Part shown: positions 7,948 to 16,254 of the stretch, piece by piece
Position numbering within the stretch: position 1 is the first letter of the stretch
Layout: the number at the start of each line of letters is the position of its first letter
DNA from: Shimia sp. Alg240-R146
Lineage (GTDB): Bacteria; Pseudomonadota; Alphaproteobacteria; Rhodobacterales; Rhodobacteraceae
Direction of reading: 5' to 3'
DNA: 64,000 bases
Assembly: GCF_947331465.1 (NCBI RefSeq)
Contig: NZ_CAMZOK010000002.1
Coordinates: forward strand, 682,001 to 746,000
Translations under genes and position numbers: made by a program
Notes under the pieces: model-generated
Seen by the model: the letters and a program-made list of their open reading frames with translations, nothing else
Told to the model about the DNA's origin: nothing
Database searches by the model: none

Positions 7948-9312
7948 ATGCCCGGCACACTCTCTTTTGACGATCTGAAATCCCGTGTCACGGATGGCAC
8001 TATTGATACGGTTCTGGTGTGTCTTATCGACATGCAGGGGCGTTTGATGGGCAAACGTTTCCATGCGGTCAATTTCGTTGAGAGCTCCTACAAAGAAACG
8101 CATTGCTGCAATTATCTGCTGGCAACTGATTTGGAGATGGCCACGCCGGATGGCTATGCCTCGACCAGCTGGCAAGCTGGCTATGGCGACTATGTGATGA
8201 AGCCGGATCTGGGAACGATCCGTTTGATTCCATGGCTCGAAGGGACTGCAATGGTGTTGTGTGATGTGATCGATCATCACACGCATGAACCCGTGCCACA
8301 CTCGCCACGCGCGGTGTTGAAAAAGCAGATCGCGCGAGCCGAAGCGATGGGGCTGGACGTGATGATGGCGACCGAGTTGGAGTTCTTTTTGTTTGAGAAG
8401 AGCTTTGACCAGATCCGCAAAGAGGGCTTCCGAGATCTGGAGCCGATCAGCGGTTACAATGAAGATTACCACATTCTGCAGACCACCAAAGAAGAGAACG
8501 TGATGCGGCCGATCCGCAATCACCTTTTTGCCGCTGGATTGCCTATCGAGAACTCGAAGGGCGAAGCAGAGGCCGGTCAGGAAGAGCTGAACATTCGGTA
8601 TGACAAAGCGCTGAATTGTGCGGATCACCACACGATTGCGAAGCACGCGATCAAAGAAATTGCATGGCAAAATGGCCATGCCGCAACTTTTCTGCCCAAG
8701 TGGCACCAAGATCGGGTTGGGTCCTCGTCGCATGTGCACCAATCCGTCTGGAAAGACGGCGAGCCGCTTTTCTATGACAAGTCTGACAAACTGGGCATGT
8801 CCGAGCTGATGAAAAACTACATGGCCGGATTGATCGCTTATTCTTCGGACTACACTTATTTTCTCGCGCCTTACGTAAACAGCTACAAACGCTTTGCCAA
8901 AGGGTCGTTTGCGCCGACCAAAGCCGTTTGGTCGGTCGACAACCGGACCGCAAGTTTCCGCCTATGTGGTGACGGAACCAAGTCGGTGCGGGTGGAATGT
9001 CGCATCGGCGGCGCGGACATGAACCCCTATCTTGCGCAGGCAGCCATGTTGGCCGCCGGCCTAAAGGGGATTGAAGACAAGATGGAACTGGCCCCCGCAG
9101 CTGCAGGCGATGCCTATGTCAACGAGATCGCCAAGGACGTTCCCCGCACGTTGAACGCAGCGATGGACACATTGAAAAACTCTGCGTTTCTGCGTGAGGC
9201 CTTTGGCGACGACGTTGTGGATCACTACACACGCGCTGCTGAATGGGAGCAGGAAGAATTTGACCGCGCGGTCACCGACTGGGAAGTCGCGCGCGGCTTT
9301 GAAAGGGCCTAA
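7948..9312 (+). CDS. Glutamine synthetase family gamma-glutamyl-amine ligase
   Basis: A 454-residue GS-fold enzyme. ATP-dependent ligases of this fold join the gamma-carboxyl of glutamate to an amine. Seen motifs: ATELEFFLFE (metal-binding Glu), IENSKGEAEAGQEELNIRY, GSSSHVHQSVWKDGEP (the HxH block), FAPTKAVWSVDNRTASFRL (ATP-binding region) and RVECRIGGADMNPYLA (C-terminal active-site strand). The conserved GS adenylylation loop is not evident, and the gene sits between transporters and dehydrogenases, so ammonia assimilation is unlikely. PuuA-, GMAS- and ethanolamine-type ligases are the closest functional models. The amine substrate is unknown. Confidence 0.85.
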   Translation: MPGTLSFDDLKSRVTDGTIDTVLVCLIDMQGRLMGKRFHAVNFVESSYKETHCCNYLLATDLEMATPDGYASTSWQAGYGDYVMKPDLGTIRLIPWLEGTAMVLCDVIDHHTHEPVPHSPRAVLKKQIARAEAMGLDVMMATELEFFLFEKSFDQIRKEGFRDLEPISGYNEDYHILQTTKEENVMRPIRNHLFAAGLPIENSKGEAEAGQEELNIRYDKALNCADHHTIAKHAIKEIAWQNGHAATFLPKWHQDRVGSSSHVHQSVWKDGEPLFYDKSDKLGMSELMKNYMAGLIAYSSDYTYFLAPYVNSYKRFAKGSFAPTKAVWSVDNRTASFRLCGDGTKSVRVECRIGGADMNPYLAQAAMLAAGLKGIEDKMELAPAAAGDAYVNEIAKDVPRTLNAAMDTLKNSAFLREAFGDDVVDHYTRAAEWEQEEFDRAVTDWEVARGFERA

Positions 9313-9315
9313 GGC

Positions 9316-10689
9316 ATGACGATTACTTGTATTTCCCCGATTGACGGATCCGTATATGCGACCCGCGAAACTTTGGACGCTGGGCAAGCGCAAGAAAGTG
9401 TCGCGCGTGCAAAGTTAGCCCAAAAGGCTTGGGCGGCGCGTCCCCTAGAGGACCGTATTGCGCTTGTACGCGACGGTGTGGCCCGCGTGGGTGCGATGAA
9501 CGACGAGATCGTGCCCGAGATCGCATGGCAGATGGGCCGTCCCGTCCGCTATGGCGGTGAGTTTGGTGGCTTCAACGAACGCGCCAGCTATATGGCGGAT
9601 ATCGCAACCGACGCTTTGGCGCCCATCGAGGTCGAAGACAGCGACGCCTTCCGCCGCGTGATCAAGCGGGTGCCGCATGGCGTCGTGTTTGTCGTAGCGC
9701 CGTGGAATTATCCCTATATGACGGCGATCAACACAGTTGCTCCAGCCCTGATTGCGGGCAACGCCGTCATTCTGAAACATGCCTCTCAAACACCGTTGGT
9801 CGGTGAGCGCATGGTTTCAGCTTTTGTTGCTGCGGGCGTGCCAGAAGACGTATTCCAGAACGTGTTTCTGGACCACGACACGACGTCCGATCTGATCGCC
9901 GCACGCGCTTTTGATTTTGTGAACTTCACCGGCTCCGTCGGTGGCGGCAAGGCGATGGAGGCCGCGGCAAGCGGTACATTTACCGGATTGGGGTTGGAGC
10001 TTGGTGGCAAAGACCCGGGATACGTCATGGACGACGCCGATCTGGACGCTGCGGTCGATACTCTGATTGACGGCGCGATGTTCAACTCGGGGCAATGCTG
10101 CTGCGGAATTGAGCGGATTTACGTCGCTGAGAGCTTGTTTGACGCTTTTGTCGAAAAGGCCGTTGCGATTGTGAACGCCTACAAGTTGGGCAACCCGCTT
10201 GAGGCCGACACCACAATGGGACCGATGGCGCATGTGCGTTTTGCTGAAGAGGTCCGCGGGCAGGTGGCTGAGGCGGTGGCAGCAGGTGCCACAGCGCACA
10301 TTGATCCGGCAAACTTCCCAGAGGATGGCGGTGCATACTTGATGCCGCAAATCTTGACCGACGTGACACATGATATGCGCGTGATGCGTGAAGAAAGCTT
10401 TGGTCCTGTTGTGGGGATTATGCCCGTCAAAGACGACGCCCATGCGATTGCCTTGATGAATGATAGCGACTTTGGTCTGACGGCGTCGCTGTGGACCCAA
10501 GACGCCGACCGTGCCGAAGCCATCGCGGATCAGATCGAAACCGGCACAGTGTTTATGAACCGTGCCGACTATCTTGATCCCGGTCTGTGCTGGACCGGAT
10601 GCAAAGACACCGGTCGCGGCGGCGGCCTGTCGATCATCGGCTATCACAACCTGACACGTCCAAAATCTTATCACCTGAAAAAGGGCTGA
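9316..10689 (+). CDS. NAD(P)-dependent aldehyde dehydrogenase
   Basis: A 457-residue ALDH, on the short side of the family. The cofactor site shows APWNYPYMTAIN and NFTGSVGGGKAM. The general base Glu lies in GLELGGKDPGYVMDDADLD, and the catalytic Cys lies in MFNSGQCCCGIERIYV. The late motif MREESFGPVVGIM is also present. It starts 4 nt after the ligase gene and ends 4 nt before the iron alcohol dehydrogenase, so the three are one transcription unit. In context it should oxidise the aldehyde made by the next gene's product to an acid. Confidence 0.9.
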   Translation: MTITCISPIDGSVYATRETLDAGQAQESVARAKLAQKAWAARPLEDRIALVRDGVARVGAMNDEIVPEIAWQMGRPVRYGGEFGGFNERASYMADIATDALAPIEVEDSDAFRRVIKRVPHGVVFVVAPWNYPYMTAINTVAPALIAGNAVILKHASQTPLVGERMVSAFVAAGVPEDVFQNVFLDHDTTSDLIAARAFDFVNFTGSVGGGKAMEAAASGTFTGLGLELGGKDPGYVMDDADLDAAVDTLIDGAMFNSGQCCCGIERIYVAESLFDAFVEKAVAIVNAYKLGNPLEADTTMGPMAHVRFAEEVRGQVAEAVAAGATAHIDPANFPEDGGAYLMPQILTDVTHDMRVMREESFGPVVGIMPVKDDAHAIALMNDSDFGLTASLWTQDADRAEAIADQIETGTVFMNRADYLDPGLCWTGCKDTGRGGGLSIIGYHNLTRPKSYHLKKG

Positions 10690-10692
10690 CCC

Positions 10693-11838
10693 ATGTCACT
10701 TACTGCTAACTGGTCCTATCCCACGGCTGTGCGCTTTGGCGCAGGCCGTATCTCGGAAATCGCGGATGCCTGCGCGGCCGCTGGCATTTCCAAACCGTTG
10801 CTCATCACAGATCGCGGTCTGGCAGACATGGACATCACCACCCGCACGCTGGATTTTTTGGAGGCGGCGGGATTGGGGCGTGCGATCTTTGCTGACGTCG
10901 ACCCAAACCCCAACGAGAAGAACGCCGAAGCTGGCGTGAAAGCCTTCAACGATGGCGGACATGATGGCGTTGTCGCCTTTGGCGGCGGCTCCGGTCTGGA
11001 CCTTGGTAAGCTGGTCGCCTTCTTGGCAGGGCAAACCCGTCCGTTGTGGGATTTTGAAGACATCGGTGATTGGTGGACACGCGCGGATTCTGACGCGATC
11101 GCGCCTATTGTCGCGGTGCCGACTACTGCCGGAACAGGGTCGGAAGTTGGTCGTGCTTCGGTGATCACCAACTCCGAAACCGAAGAGAAGAAGATCATCT
11201 TCCATCCGAAGTTTCTGCCATCTGTGGTTATCTGTGACCCTGAACTGACCGTGGGCATGCCCAAATTCATCACAGCGGGCACCGGTCTTGATGCCTTTGC
11301 CCATTGCGTCGAGGCTTTTTGTTCGCCGCATTACCACCCAATGTCGCAAGGCATGGCGTTGGAAGGTATGCGTTTGGTCAAGGAATACCTGCCGCGCGCC
11401 TATGCAGACGGCACCGATATAGAGGCGCGCGCGCATATGATGTCGGCTGCGGCGATGGGCGCGACCGCCTTTCAAAAAGGTCTGGGCGCGATCCACGCAT
11501 TGTCGCATCCGATCGGCGCGATCTATCACACCCACCACGGCACAACCAACGCCGTTTGCATGCCGGCGGTGTTGCAGTTCAACAAACCGGCCGCAGAAGG
11601 TGTGTTGACGCAAGCGGCAAACTATCTTGGTATCGAAGGCGGCTTTGACGGCTTTTGTGCTTATGTGGATGCGTTGAATGACTCGATGGGAATTCCCAAA
11701 ACTCTTAAAGGGCTTGGCATCGAAAATCCTGACATCGACCGCATCGTTCAAGGCGCTCTGAAGGACCCAAGCACAGGCGGAAACCCCGTTGAGATGACAC
11801 AAGACAACACACGTGAGCTGTTGTTAAAGATTGTGTGA
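10693..11838 (+). CDS. Iron-containing (group III) alcohol dehydrogenase
   Basis: A 381-residue protein of the Fe-ADH family. The NAD-binding part has VAFGGGSGLDLGKLVAF and VPTTAGTGSEVGRASVI. The metal site is formed by GLDAFAHCVEAF and HALSHPIGAIYHTHHGTTNA, whose Asp and His residues are the expected ligands. Such enzymes interconvert alcohols and aldehydes, including hydroxy- and amino-substituted ones. Placement directly after the ligase and ALDH genes suggests it oxidises the hydroxyl of a gamma-glutamylated amino alcohol (inference). Confidence 0.9.
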   Translation: MSLTANWSYPTAVRFGAGRISEIADACAAAGISKPLLITDRGLADMDITTRTLDFLEAAGLGRAIFADVDPNPNEKNAEAGVKAFNDGGHDGVVAFGGGSGLDLGKLVAFLAGQTRPLWDFEDIGDWWTRADSDAIAPIVAVPTTAGTGSEVGRASVITNSETEEKKIIFHPKFLPSVVICDPELTVGMPKFITAGTGLDAFAHCVEAFCSPHYHPMSQGMALEGMRLVKEYLPRAYADGTDIEARAHMMSAAAMGATAFQKGLGAIHALSHPIGAIYHTHHGTTNAVCMPAVLQFNKPAAEGVLTQAANYLGIEGGFDGFCAYVDALNDSMGIPKTLKGLGIENPDIDRIVQGALKDPSTGGNPVEMTQDNTRELLLKIV

Positions 11839-11896
11839 TGGGTCAAAAGTTCTGTCACAAATTCTACGTAAACCTTTGTTATTTAATATCAATAAT

Positions 11897-11980
11897 GCGG
11901 AGTGAGGATTGCCTGACAGGATTCAAAACTCCGCGATCACGCGTTCGGCCAAGGTTTGACACAGAACCTTTGACCGAACG
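11897..11980 (+). promoter_or_regulatory. Structured leader: two successive stem-loops before the polyamine-type ABC operon
   Basis: The first stem pairs GCGGAGT (11897-11903) with ACTCCGC (11928-11934) and encloses a small CCT-GAC-AGG hairpin. The second pairs CGTTCGG (11942-11948) with CCGAACG (11974-11980) and, inside it, AAGGTT (11951-11956) with AACCTT (11965-11970). No T run follows. They occupy the 199-nt gap before the binding-protein gene. They could be an attenuator, operator or riboswitch-like leader; I match them to no known class. Confidence 0.5.
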
Positions 11981-12037
11981 ATCAAACTCTAGGAAACTGG
12001 CACTTTAGCCAATCAATCAAAAACGGGGAATTAGAAA

Positions 12038-13108
12038 ATGACCAAACAATCCTTTGCACTTTCGACGGCGGTTACCGTTGCTCTCATGGGCGGCGCGACA
12101 GTTGCCAACGCCGACACGCTGCGTCTTTTGACCTGGGGCGGATATGCACCCGAAGATGTGGTGGCCAAGTTTGAAGCCGAAACCGGCCACACCGTCAAAG
12201 TGACCAAGTCCAACAACGAAGAAATGATCGCCAAGCTGCGCGCCACCGGCGGCGGCGGATTTGACCTTGCCCAGCCGAGCCAAGACCGGATCGCGGGGCC
12301 TCAGGAAGAATTTGGCATCTACAAGCCCATGGACATGTCCAAAATCGACATGAGCCTGTTCATTCCTTCGATGCTGGAAGCCACTAAGGGCAACACCACT
12401 GTCGGCAGCGACGTTTACGGCGTGCCACACGTCTGGGGCACCAGCGGCCTGGTCGTCGACACGGCCAACGCAGGCATGGTCAAAGACTATACAGACCTTT
12501 GCGGTGCTGATGTTGCTGGCAAAGTTTCTTATCGCCTGAAGCGCCCGACATTGATCGGCTTCGCGTTCTCGATGGGGCTGGATCCATTTGCAGCCTATAG
12601 CGACGAAGCAGCCTATACCGACATCATGGCGCAAGTAGAGGCCAAGCTGATCGAATGTAAGCCTGGCGTCAAAACCTATTGGGGTGGCGGTGACGAGCTG
12701 ATGGGTCTGCTGCGCTCTGGCGAAGTAGTGGCCTCTATGGCTTGGGACACCGGTGGCTGGAAGTTGAACGATGACAACTCCGACATCACCTTTGTCGCGC
12801 CTGCAGCCGGTGCTCTGGGTTGGGTAGACACATTTGTTCTGCCAGCCAAAGGCAAAGCAGACGACGCGGCATACGCTTGGATCAACTTTGTGATGCAGCC
12901 AGAAGTCGCGGCGATGATCACCGCTGCTGCTGGTAACTTTACGGCGTCGCAAGGCGCAGCTGAGTTTGCGGACGATGGGTTGAAAGCCAAGTACAAAGCT
13001 AGCTTCCCGCAAGAAGCGATCGACAACATCAAATGGTATCCTCCGGTTCCTGCGGGTCTGGAAGCCATCGAAGGCGGCGTTCTTGACCGTGTAAAAGCAG
13101 CCAACTAA
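12038..13108 (+). CDS. Polyamine-type ABC transporter substrate-binding protein (PotD/PotF-like)
   Basis: A 356-residue periplasmic protein. A signal peptide of about 25 residues ends ATVANA before DTLRLLTWGGYAPEDVVAKF, the usual start of PotD/PotF-like proteins. AWINFVMQPEVAAMITAAAG near residue 285 is the family's conserved C-terminal helix. WDTGGWKLNDD and FVAPAAGALGWVDTFVLP line the pocket. Ligands of this family are amines and polyamines. It begins the potD-A-B-C order and is followed by a hairpin that should keep its level above that of the permease genes. Confidence 0.9.
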   Translation: MTKQSFALSTAVTVALMGGATVANADTLRLLTWGGYAPEDVVAKFEAETGHTVKVTKSNNEEMIAKLRATGGGGFDLAQPSQDRIAGPQEEFGIYKPMDMSKIDMSLFIPSMLEATKGNTTVGSDVYGVPHVWGTSGLVVDTANAGMVKDYTDLCGADVAGKVSYRLKRPTLIGFAFSMGLDPFAAYSDEAAYTDIMAQVEAKLIECKPGVKTYWGGGDELMGLLRSGEVVASMAWDTGGWKLNDDNSDITFVAPAAGALGWVDTFVLPAKGKADDAAYAWINFVMQPEVAAMITAAAGNFTASQGAAEFADDGLKAKYKASFPQEAIDNIKWYPPVPAGLEAIEGGVLDRVKAAN

Positions 13109-13127
13109 GCCTCTAAAACTACTTTTG

Positions 13128-13153
13128 AGCGCCCGCCGACATTGGCGGGCGCT
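13128..13153 (+). other. Intercistronic hairpin after the polyamine-type binding-protein gene
   Basis: AGCGCCCGCC (13128-13137) and GGCGGGCGCT (13144-13153) make a perfect 10-bp stem with a 6-nt loop, followed by only TTTC. It probably acts as a partial terminator or 3' end protector, with read-through into the ATPase gene. Confidence 0.75.
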
Positions 13154-13176
13154 TTCGACTATCTGGGAGTTCTCGC

Positions 13177-14277
13177 GTGACAGCTGATCTTGAATGCATC
13201 GATTTGGAAAAACGCTTCGGCGACACTGTGGCTGTGGACCGCGTTTCGTTTTCCGTTCCGCAGGGGTCTTTCTTTTCTATCTTGGGCCCATCCGGCTGTG
13301 GCAAAACCACGATCATGCGGATGATTGCGGGTTTTCTTGACCCAAGCGACGGTGACATTCTTATCAAGGGAAAATCTGTTCTCGACGTAGCGCCGAACAA
13401 GCGTCCCGTGAACATGGTGTTCCAGCATCTCGCGTTGTTCCCAATGATGAACATCGCTGACAATATCGGGTACGGCCTGCGCCGAACGGGAATGGGTAAG
13501 GCCGACATCAACCGCAAAGTTGACGAAGCACTCGACCGTATTGGCCTGCCTGGAATTGGCCAGCGCAAAGTGGATGAGCTGTCCGGTGGGCAAAAGCAGC
13601 GCGTGGCCATTGCCCGTTGCATGGTGCTTGAGCCGGATGTGCTGTTGCTGGACGAGCCGCTTGGCGCGCTTGATCTGAAATTGCGCGAACGTATGAAAGT
13701 AGAGCTGAAAGCGCTGCAATCGGCGTTTGACACAACTTTCGTTTACATCACCCACGATCAATCCGAAGCGTTGGTCATGTCTGACAACATTGCTGTGATG
13801 AACGAAGGCCGATTTGAACAGGTCGGCACCGCACGGGATCTGTATTACCGCCCTGACACCGCTTTTGTTGCTGGCTTTGTGGGCGACAGCAACCGGTGGC
13901 GCGGACGTGTGACAAAACTGGACGGCCAAGATCTTGAATTGCTGTCAGACACAGGCATGCCTTTGCGTGGCGCGATACAAGGTCGAACCCTGAACGTTGG
14001 CGATATGGCGGATGTCTTTGTCCGCCCCGAGGCGATCAAAATCGCCCACGTCAAAGGCGAGCTGTCTCAGTTTGATAATCAACTCTCTGGCACGGTGACC
14101 TCGCTGTTGTTCAACGGCGCCGCCAGCCGAGTCATCATTGCAAGTGACACCGGCCACGGCGAAGTCGAAGTGAACCTGCCGCAGTCTGGCGAATTCGCGG
14201 ATCTGGTGAAGGGGTCCGAGGTGCACATTGGTTGGGGCAGTGATCAAGGCAATTGCTTTGCCGCGGAGGCGAGCTGA
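13177..14277 (+). CDS. Polyamine-type ABC transporter ATP-binding protein (PotA-like)
   Basis: A 366-residue ATPase. Walker A is GPSGCGKTT (about residues 39-47), the signature is DELSGGQKQRVAIARCMVL, Walker B is VLLLDEPLGALD, and the switch His is in VYITHDQSEAL. After residue 240 a TOBE-type regulatory domain follows (FVRPEAIKIAHV). It energises the two permeases encoded next. The start is GTG at 13177 with GGGAG upstream. Its stop directly abuts the next ATG. Confidence 0.92.
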   Translation: MTADLECIDLEKRFGDTVAVDRVSFSVPQGSFFSILGPSGCGKTTIMRMIAGFLDPSDGDILIKGKSVLDVAPNKRPVNMVFQHLALFPMMNIADNIGYGLRRTGMGKADINRKVDEALDRIGLPGIGQRKVDELSGGQKQRVAIARCMVLEPDVLLLDEPLGALDLKLRERMKVELKALQSAFDTTFVYITHDQSEALVMSDNIAVMNEGRFEQVGTARDLYYRPDTAFVAGFVGDSNRWRGRVTKLDGQDLELLSDTGMPLRGAIQGRTLNVGDMADVFVRPEAIKIAHVKGELSQFDNQLSGTVTSLLFNGAASRVIIASDTGHGEVEVNLPQSGEFADLVKGSEVHIGWGSDQGNCFAAEAS

Positions 14278-15135
14278 ATGCGCGCCGAAGCCAAACTTGG
14301 GCTCGCCCTTTTGCTGACACCGCTTTTGATGTGGTTGTCTTTGCTGATTTTCATTCCACACGTCGATGTGTTTCTAGTTTCACTGCGCGAGCGCGTGGGC
14401 GTCGGCCAATATCAAATAAGCTTTGCAAACTATCTGACGTTCTTTCAGGAGCCGCTATATTTGTGGACTTTCCTGCGCACGGCCGTGATGTCATCGCTTG
14501 CAACGTTGATGACGCTGATAATCGCCTTTCCGGTGTCTTACTATATCGCCAAGATGATCAAGGGGCGGGCGCAATCAGCGCTGTTTCTGCTGTGCCTGGT
14601 GCCATTTTGGGTGTCCGAATTGGTGCGCACCTTCGGCTGGATGATCTTGCTGCGCGAAACCGGTGTCATTTCAAATGTCTTGCAATACCTCGGGCTGGTC
14701 GATGGCCCGGTAGAGATGCTCTATAACGACGGCGCCATCATGATCGGGCTGGTCTATACGTCGATGCTTTTCATGGTTGTACCACTGGTCACAACGCTTG
14801 AAAGCCTGCCCGATGAAGTGATTGAAGCGGGTTATGATCTTGGTGGCAATGGCGTCAGCGTGTTGCGCGAGATCATCATTCCGCACGCCATGCCGGGCAT
14901 CGTGTCGGGCTGCATCGTGGTCTTTATGCTGAGCCTTGGCAACTACCTGACGCCCACCATGCTGGGCGGCAAGGAGAGCCTTTGGTTCACCGAGCTGATC
15001 TATTCCCAGTTCATCGTTCGCTTCAACTGGGAACTCGGCGCGGCCTTTGGCTTTATGCTGTTGATCCTGTCGTCAGCGATTGTCTGGGGCATGCTCAAGC
15101 TTACCGGTCAATCCCTTGAAAAGACTATGGGATAG
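14278..15135 (+). CDS. Polyamine-type ABC transporter permease (PotB-like)
   Basis: A 285-residue membrane protein with six predicted helices. The first is at about residues 8-28 (LGLALLLTPLLMWLSLLIFI). The EAA loop that contacts the ATPase reads EAGYDLGGNGVSVLREIIIP around residues 182-201. GNYLTPTMLGG is the typical PotB/PotH stretch. It pairs with the PotC-like protein 11 nt downstream. Confidence 0.92.
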   Translation: MRAEAKLGLALLLTPLLMWLSLLIFIPHVDVFLVSLRERVGVGQYQISFANYLTFFQEPLYLWTFLRTAVMSSLATLMTLIIAFPVSYYIAKMIKGRAQSALFLLCLVPFWVSELVRTFGWMILLRETGVISNVLQYLGLVDGPVEMLYNDGAIMIGLVYTSMLFMVVPLVTTLESLPDEVIEAGYDLGGNGVSVLREIIIPHAMPGIVSGCIVVFMLSLGNYLTPTMLGGKESLWFTELIYSQFIVRFNWELGAAFGFMLLILSSAIVWGMLKLTGQSLEKTMG

Positions 15136-15146
15136 GAGACGCCAAT

Positions 15147-15998
15147 ATGATCCCTTCGATCCCCCAACCAAGGTTTTTGACCGCCGCCTACACGGCCTAT
15201 GTGACACTGTTCTTTGTCTTTTTGGCTTTGCCGCTAGTTGTCGTCGCGGTCTTTGCCTTTAACGACAGTCAATTTCCCTCTCTGCCGTGGGAAGGATTCA
15301 CTTGGAACTGGTTCTTTGGCTCTGAACGTCCGATGATCGGTGTGTTTCACGAACGCGGTATCCTCGGCGCGATTGGCACGTCTGTATTGGTGGCCGTGGT
15401 GGTGTCGGCGATGTCCGTTTTTGTCGGCATGACCAACGCGTTCTTGTTCAATCGCTACAAATTCCGCGGCCAAAGCGTGCTATATGTCTTCATGCTTTTG
15501 CCGCTGGTTATTCCCGGCATTGTGTTGGGTATTTCCATTTTGGTTTTTTCGAGCCGTGTCGCAAACGGCCTTTGGGACGGCTTTGAGATCGACGTAGAAG
15601 CCCTGCGCCCGGGCTTGTGGCTGGTGATATTGGGTCAGTTTTCATTCATTACGACGATCGCGACCTTGGTCATTGGTGCGCGCTTGCAAAAGTTCGATCG
15701 CACGTTGGAAGAAGCTGCGCTGAACCTTGGCGCGGGCAAGTTGACGGCCATACGCACCGTGACATTACCGTATCTGGCACCGGCCATGATCGGGGCCTTT
15801 GTGGTGGCCTTCCTGATGAGCTTTGAGAACTTCAACACCACTTTGATGTTGGTGGGGTCCGACGCTCCGCTGACCATCGCCATGTTTGATCGGCTCAAGG
15901 AAGGGTCAACGCCTTTGCTAAATGCGGTGTCTTTGCTGTTGATGATCGGCTCGTCCTGTTTGGCCCTCGTGATGATTGCCTTTCAGCGAAAGTCATAA
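15147..15998 (+). CDS. Polyamine-type ABC transporter permease (PotC-like)
   Basis: A 283-residue inner-membrane permease with six hydrophobic helices. The EAA loop is EEAALNLGAGKLTAIRTVTL (about residues 191-210), and MSFENFNTTLMLVGSDAPLT matches PotC/PotI. It is the last gene of the amine-related cluster on this strand. A stem-loop follows at 16037-16060. Confidence 0.92.
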   Translation: MIPSIPQPRFLTAAYTAYVTLFFVFLALPLVVVAVFAFNDSQFPSLPWEGFTWNWFFGSERPMIGVFHERGILGAIGTSVLVAVVVSAMSVFVGMTNAFLFNRYKFRGQSVLYVFMLLPLVIPGIVLGISILVFSSRVANGLWDGFEIDVEALRPGLWLVILGQFSFITTIATLVIGARLQKFDRTLEEAALNLGAGKLTAIRTVTLPYLAPAMIGAFVVAFLMSFENFNTTLMLVGSDAPLTIAMFDRLKEGSTPLLNAVSLLLMIGSSCLALVMIAFQRKS

Positions 15999-16036
15999 AC
16001 CGAAAAGCTTGGCCGGTCAGTCGACGCAATTGGCGC

Positions 16037-16060
16037 GCGGGTGTTCTCAAGATCACCCGC
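16037..16060 (+). terminator. Possible terminator hairpin of the polyamine-type ABC operon
   Basis: GCGGGTG (16037-16043) pairs with CACCCGC (16054-16060), 38 nt after the last permease gene. No T run follows, so termination may need Rho. Confidence 0.45.
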
Positions 16061-16176
16061 ATTCCACCAACAAAACACTAGTCATCCTCGCTGTGCAGTA
16101 GGGGCTTTGCGCACCAACACTCTCGGAGTGTCCCTTCGAGAAACAACACAAAATGTACTTTAAGCAAAAAAAACAG

Positions 16177-16206
16177 TTGACCGACTCGCTGAATGTTTTT
16201 TATGGA
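16177..16206 (+). promoter_or_regulatory. Candidate sigma-70-type promoter for the sugar ABC operon
   Basis: TTGACC (16177-16182) is separated by 18 nt from TATGGA (16201-16206), 48 nt before the ATPase start. An ACACTC/GAGTGT dyad at 16117-16131 lies upstream and could be an activator or repressor site. Both are read by eye. Confidence 0.35.
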
Positions 16207-16254
16207 ATAAGAACCAAATCGTGGTGCGCAACGCGCTACGTAGGGGAGGGACGC

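Noticed and set aside
16153-16254. N-terminal extension of the sugar ABC ATPase
   Set aside because: The extra 34 codons are Lys-rich and unlike any family N terminus, and a good ribosome binding site precedes ATG 16255.
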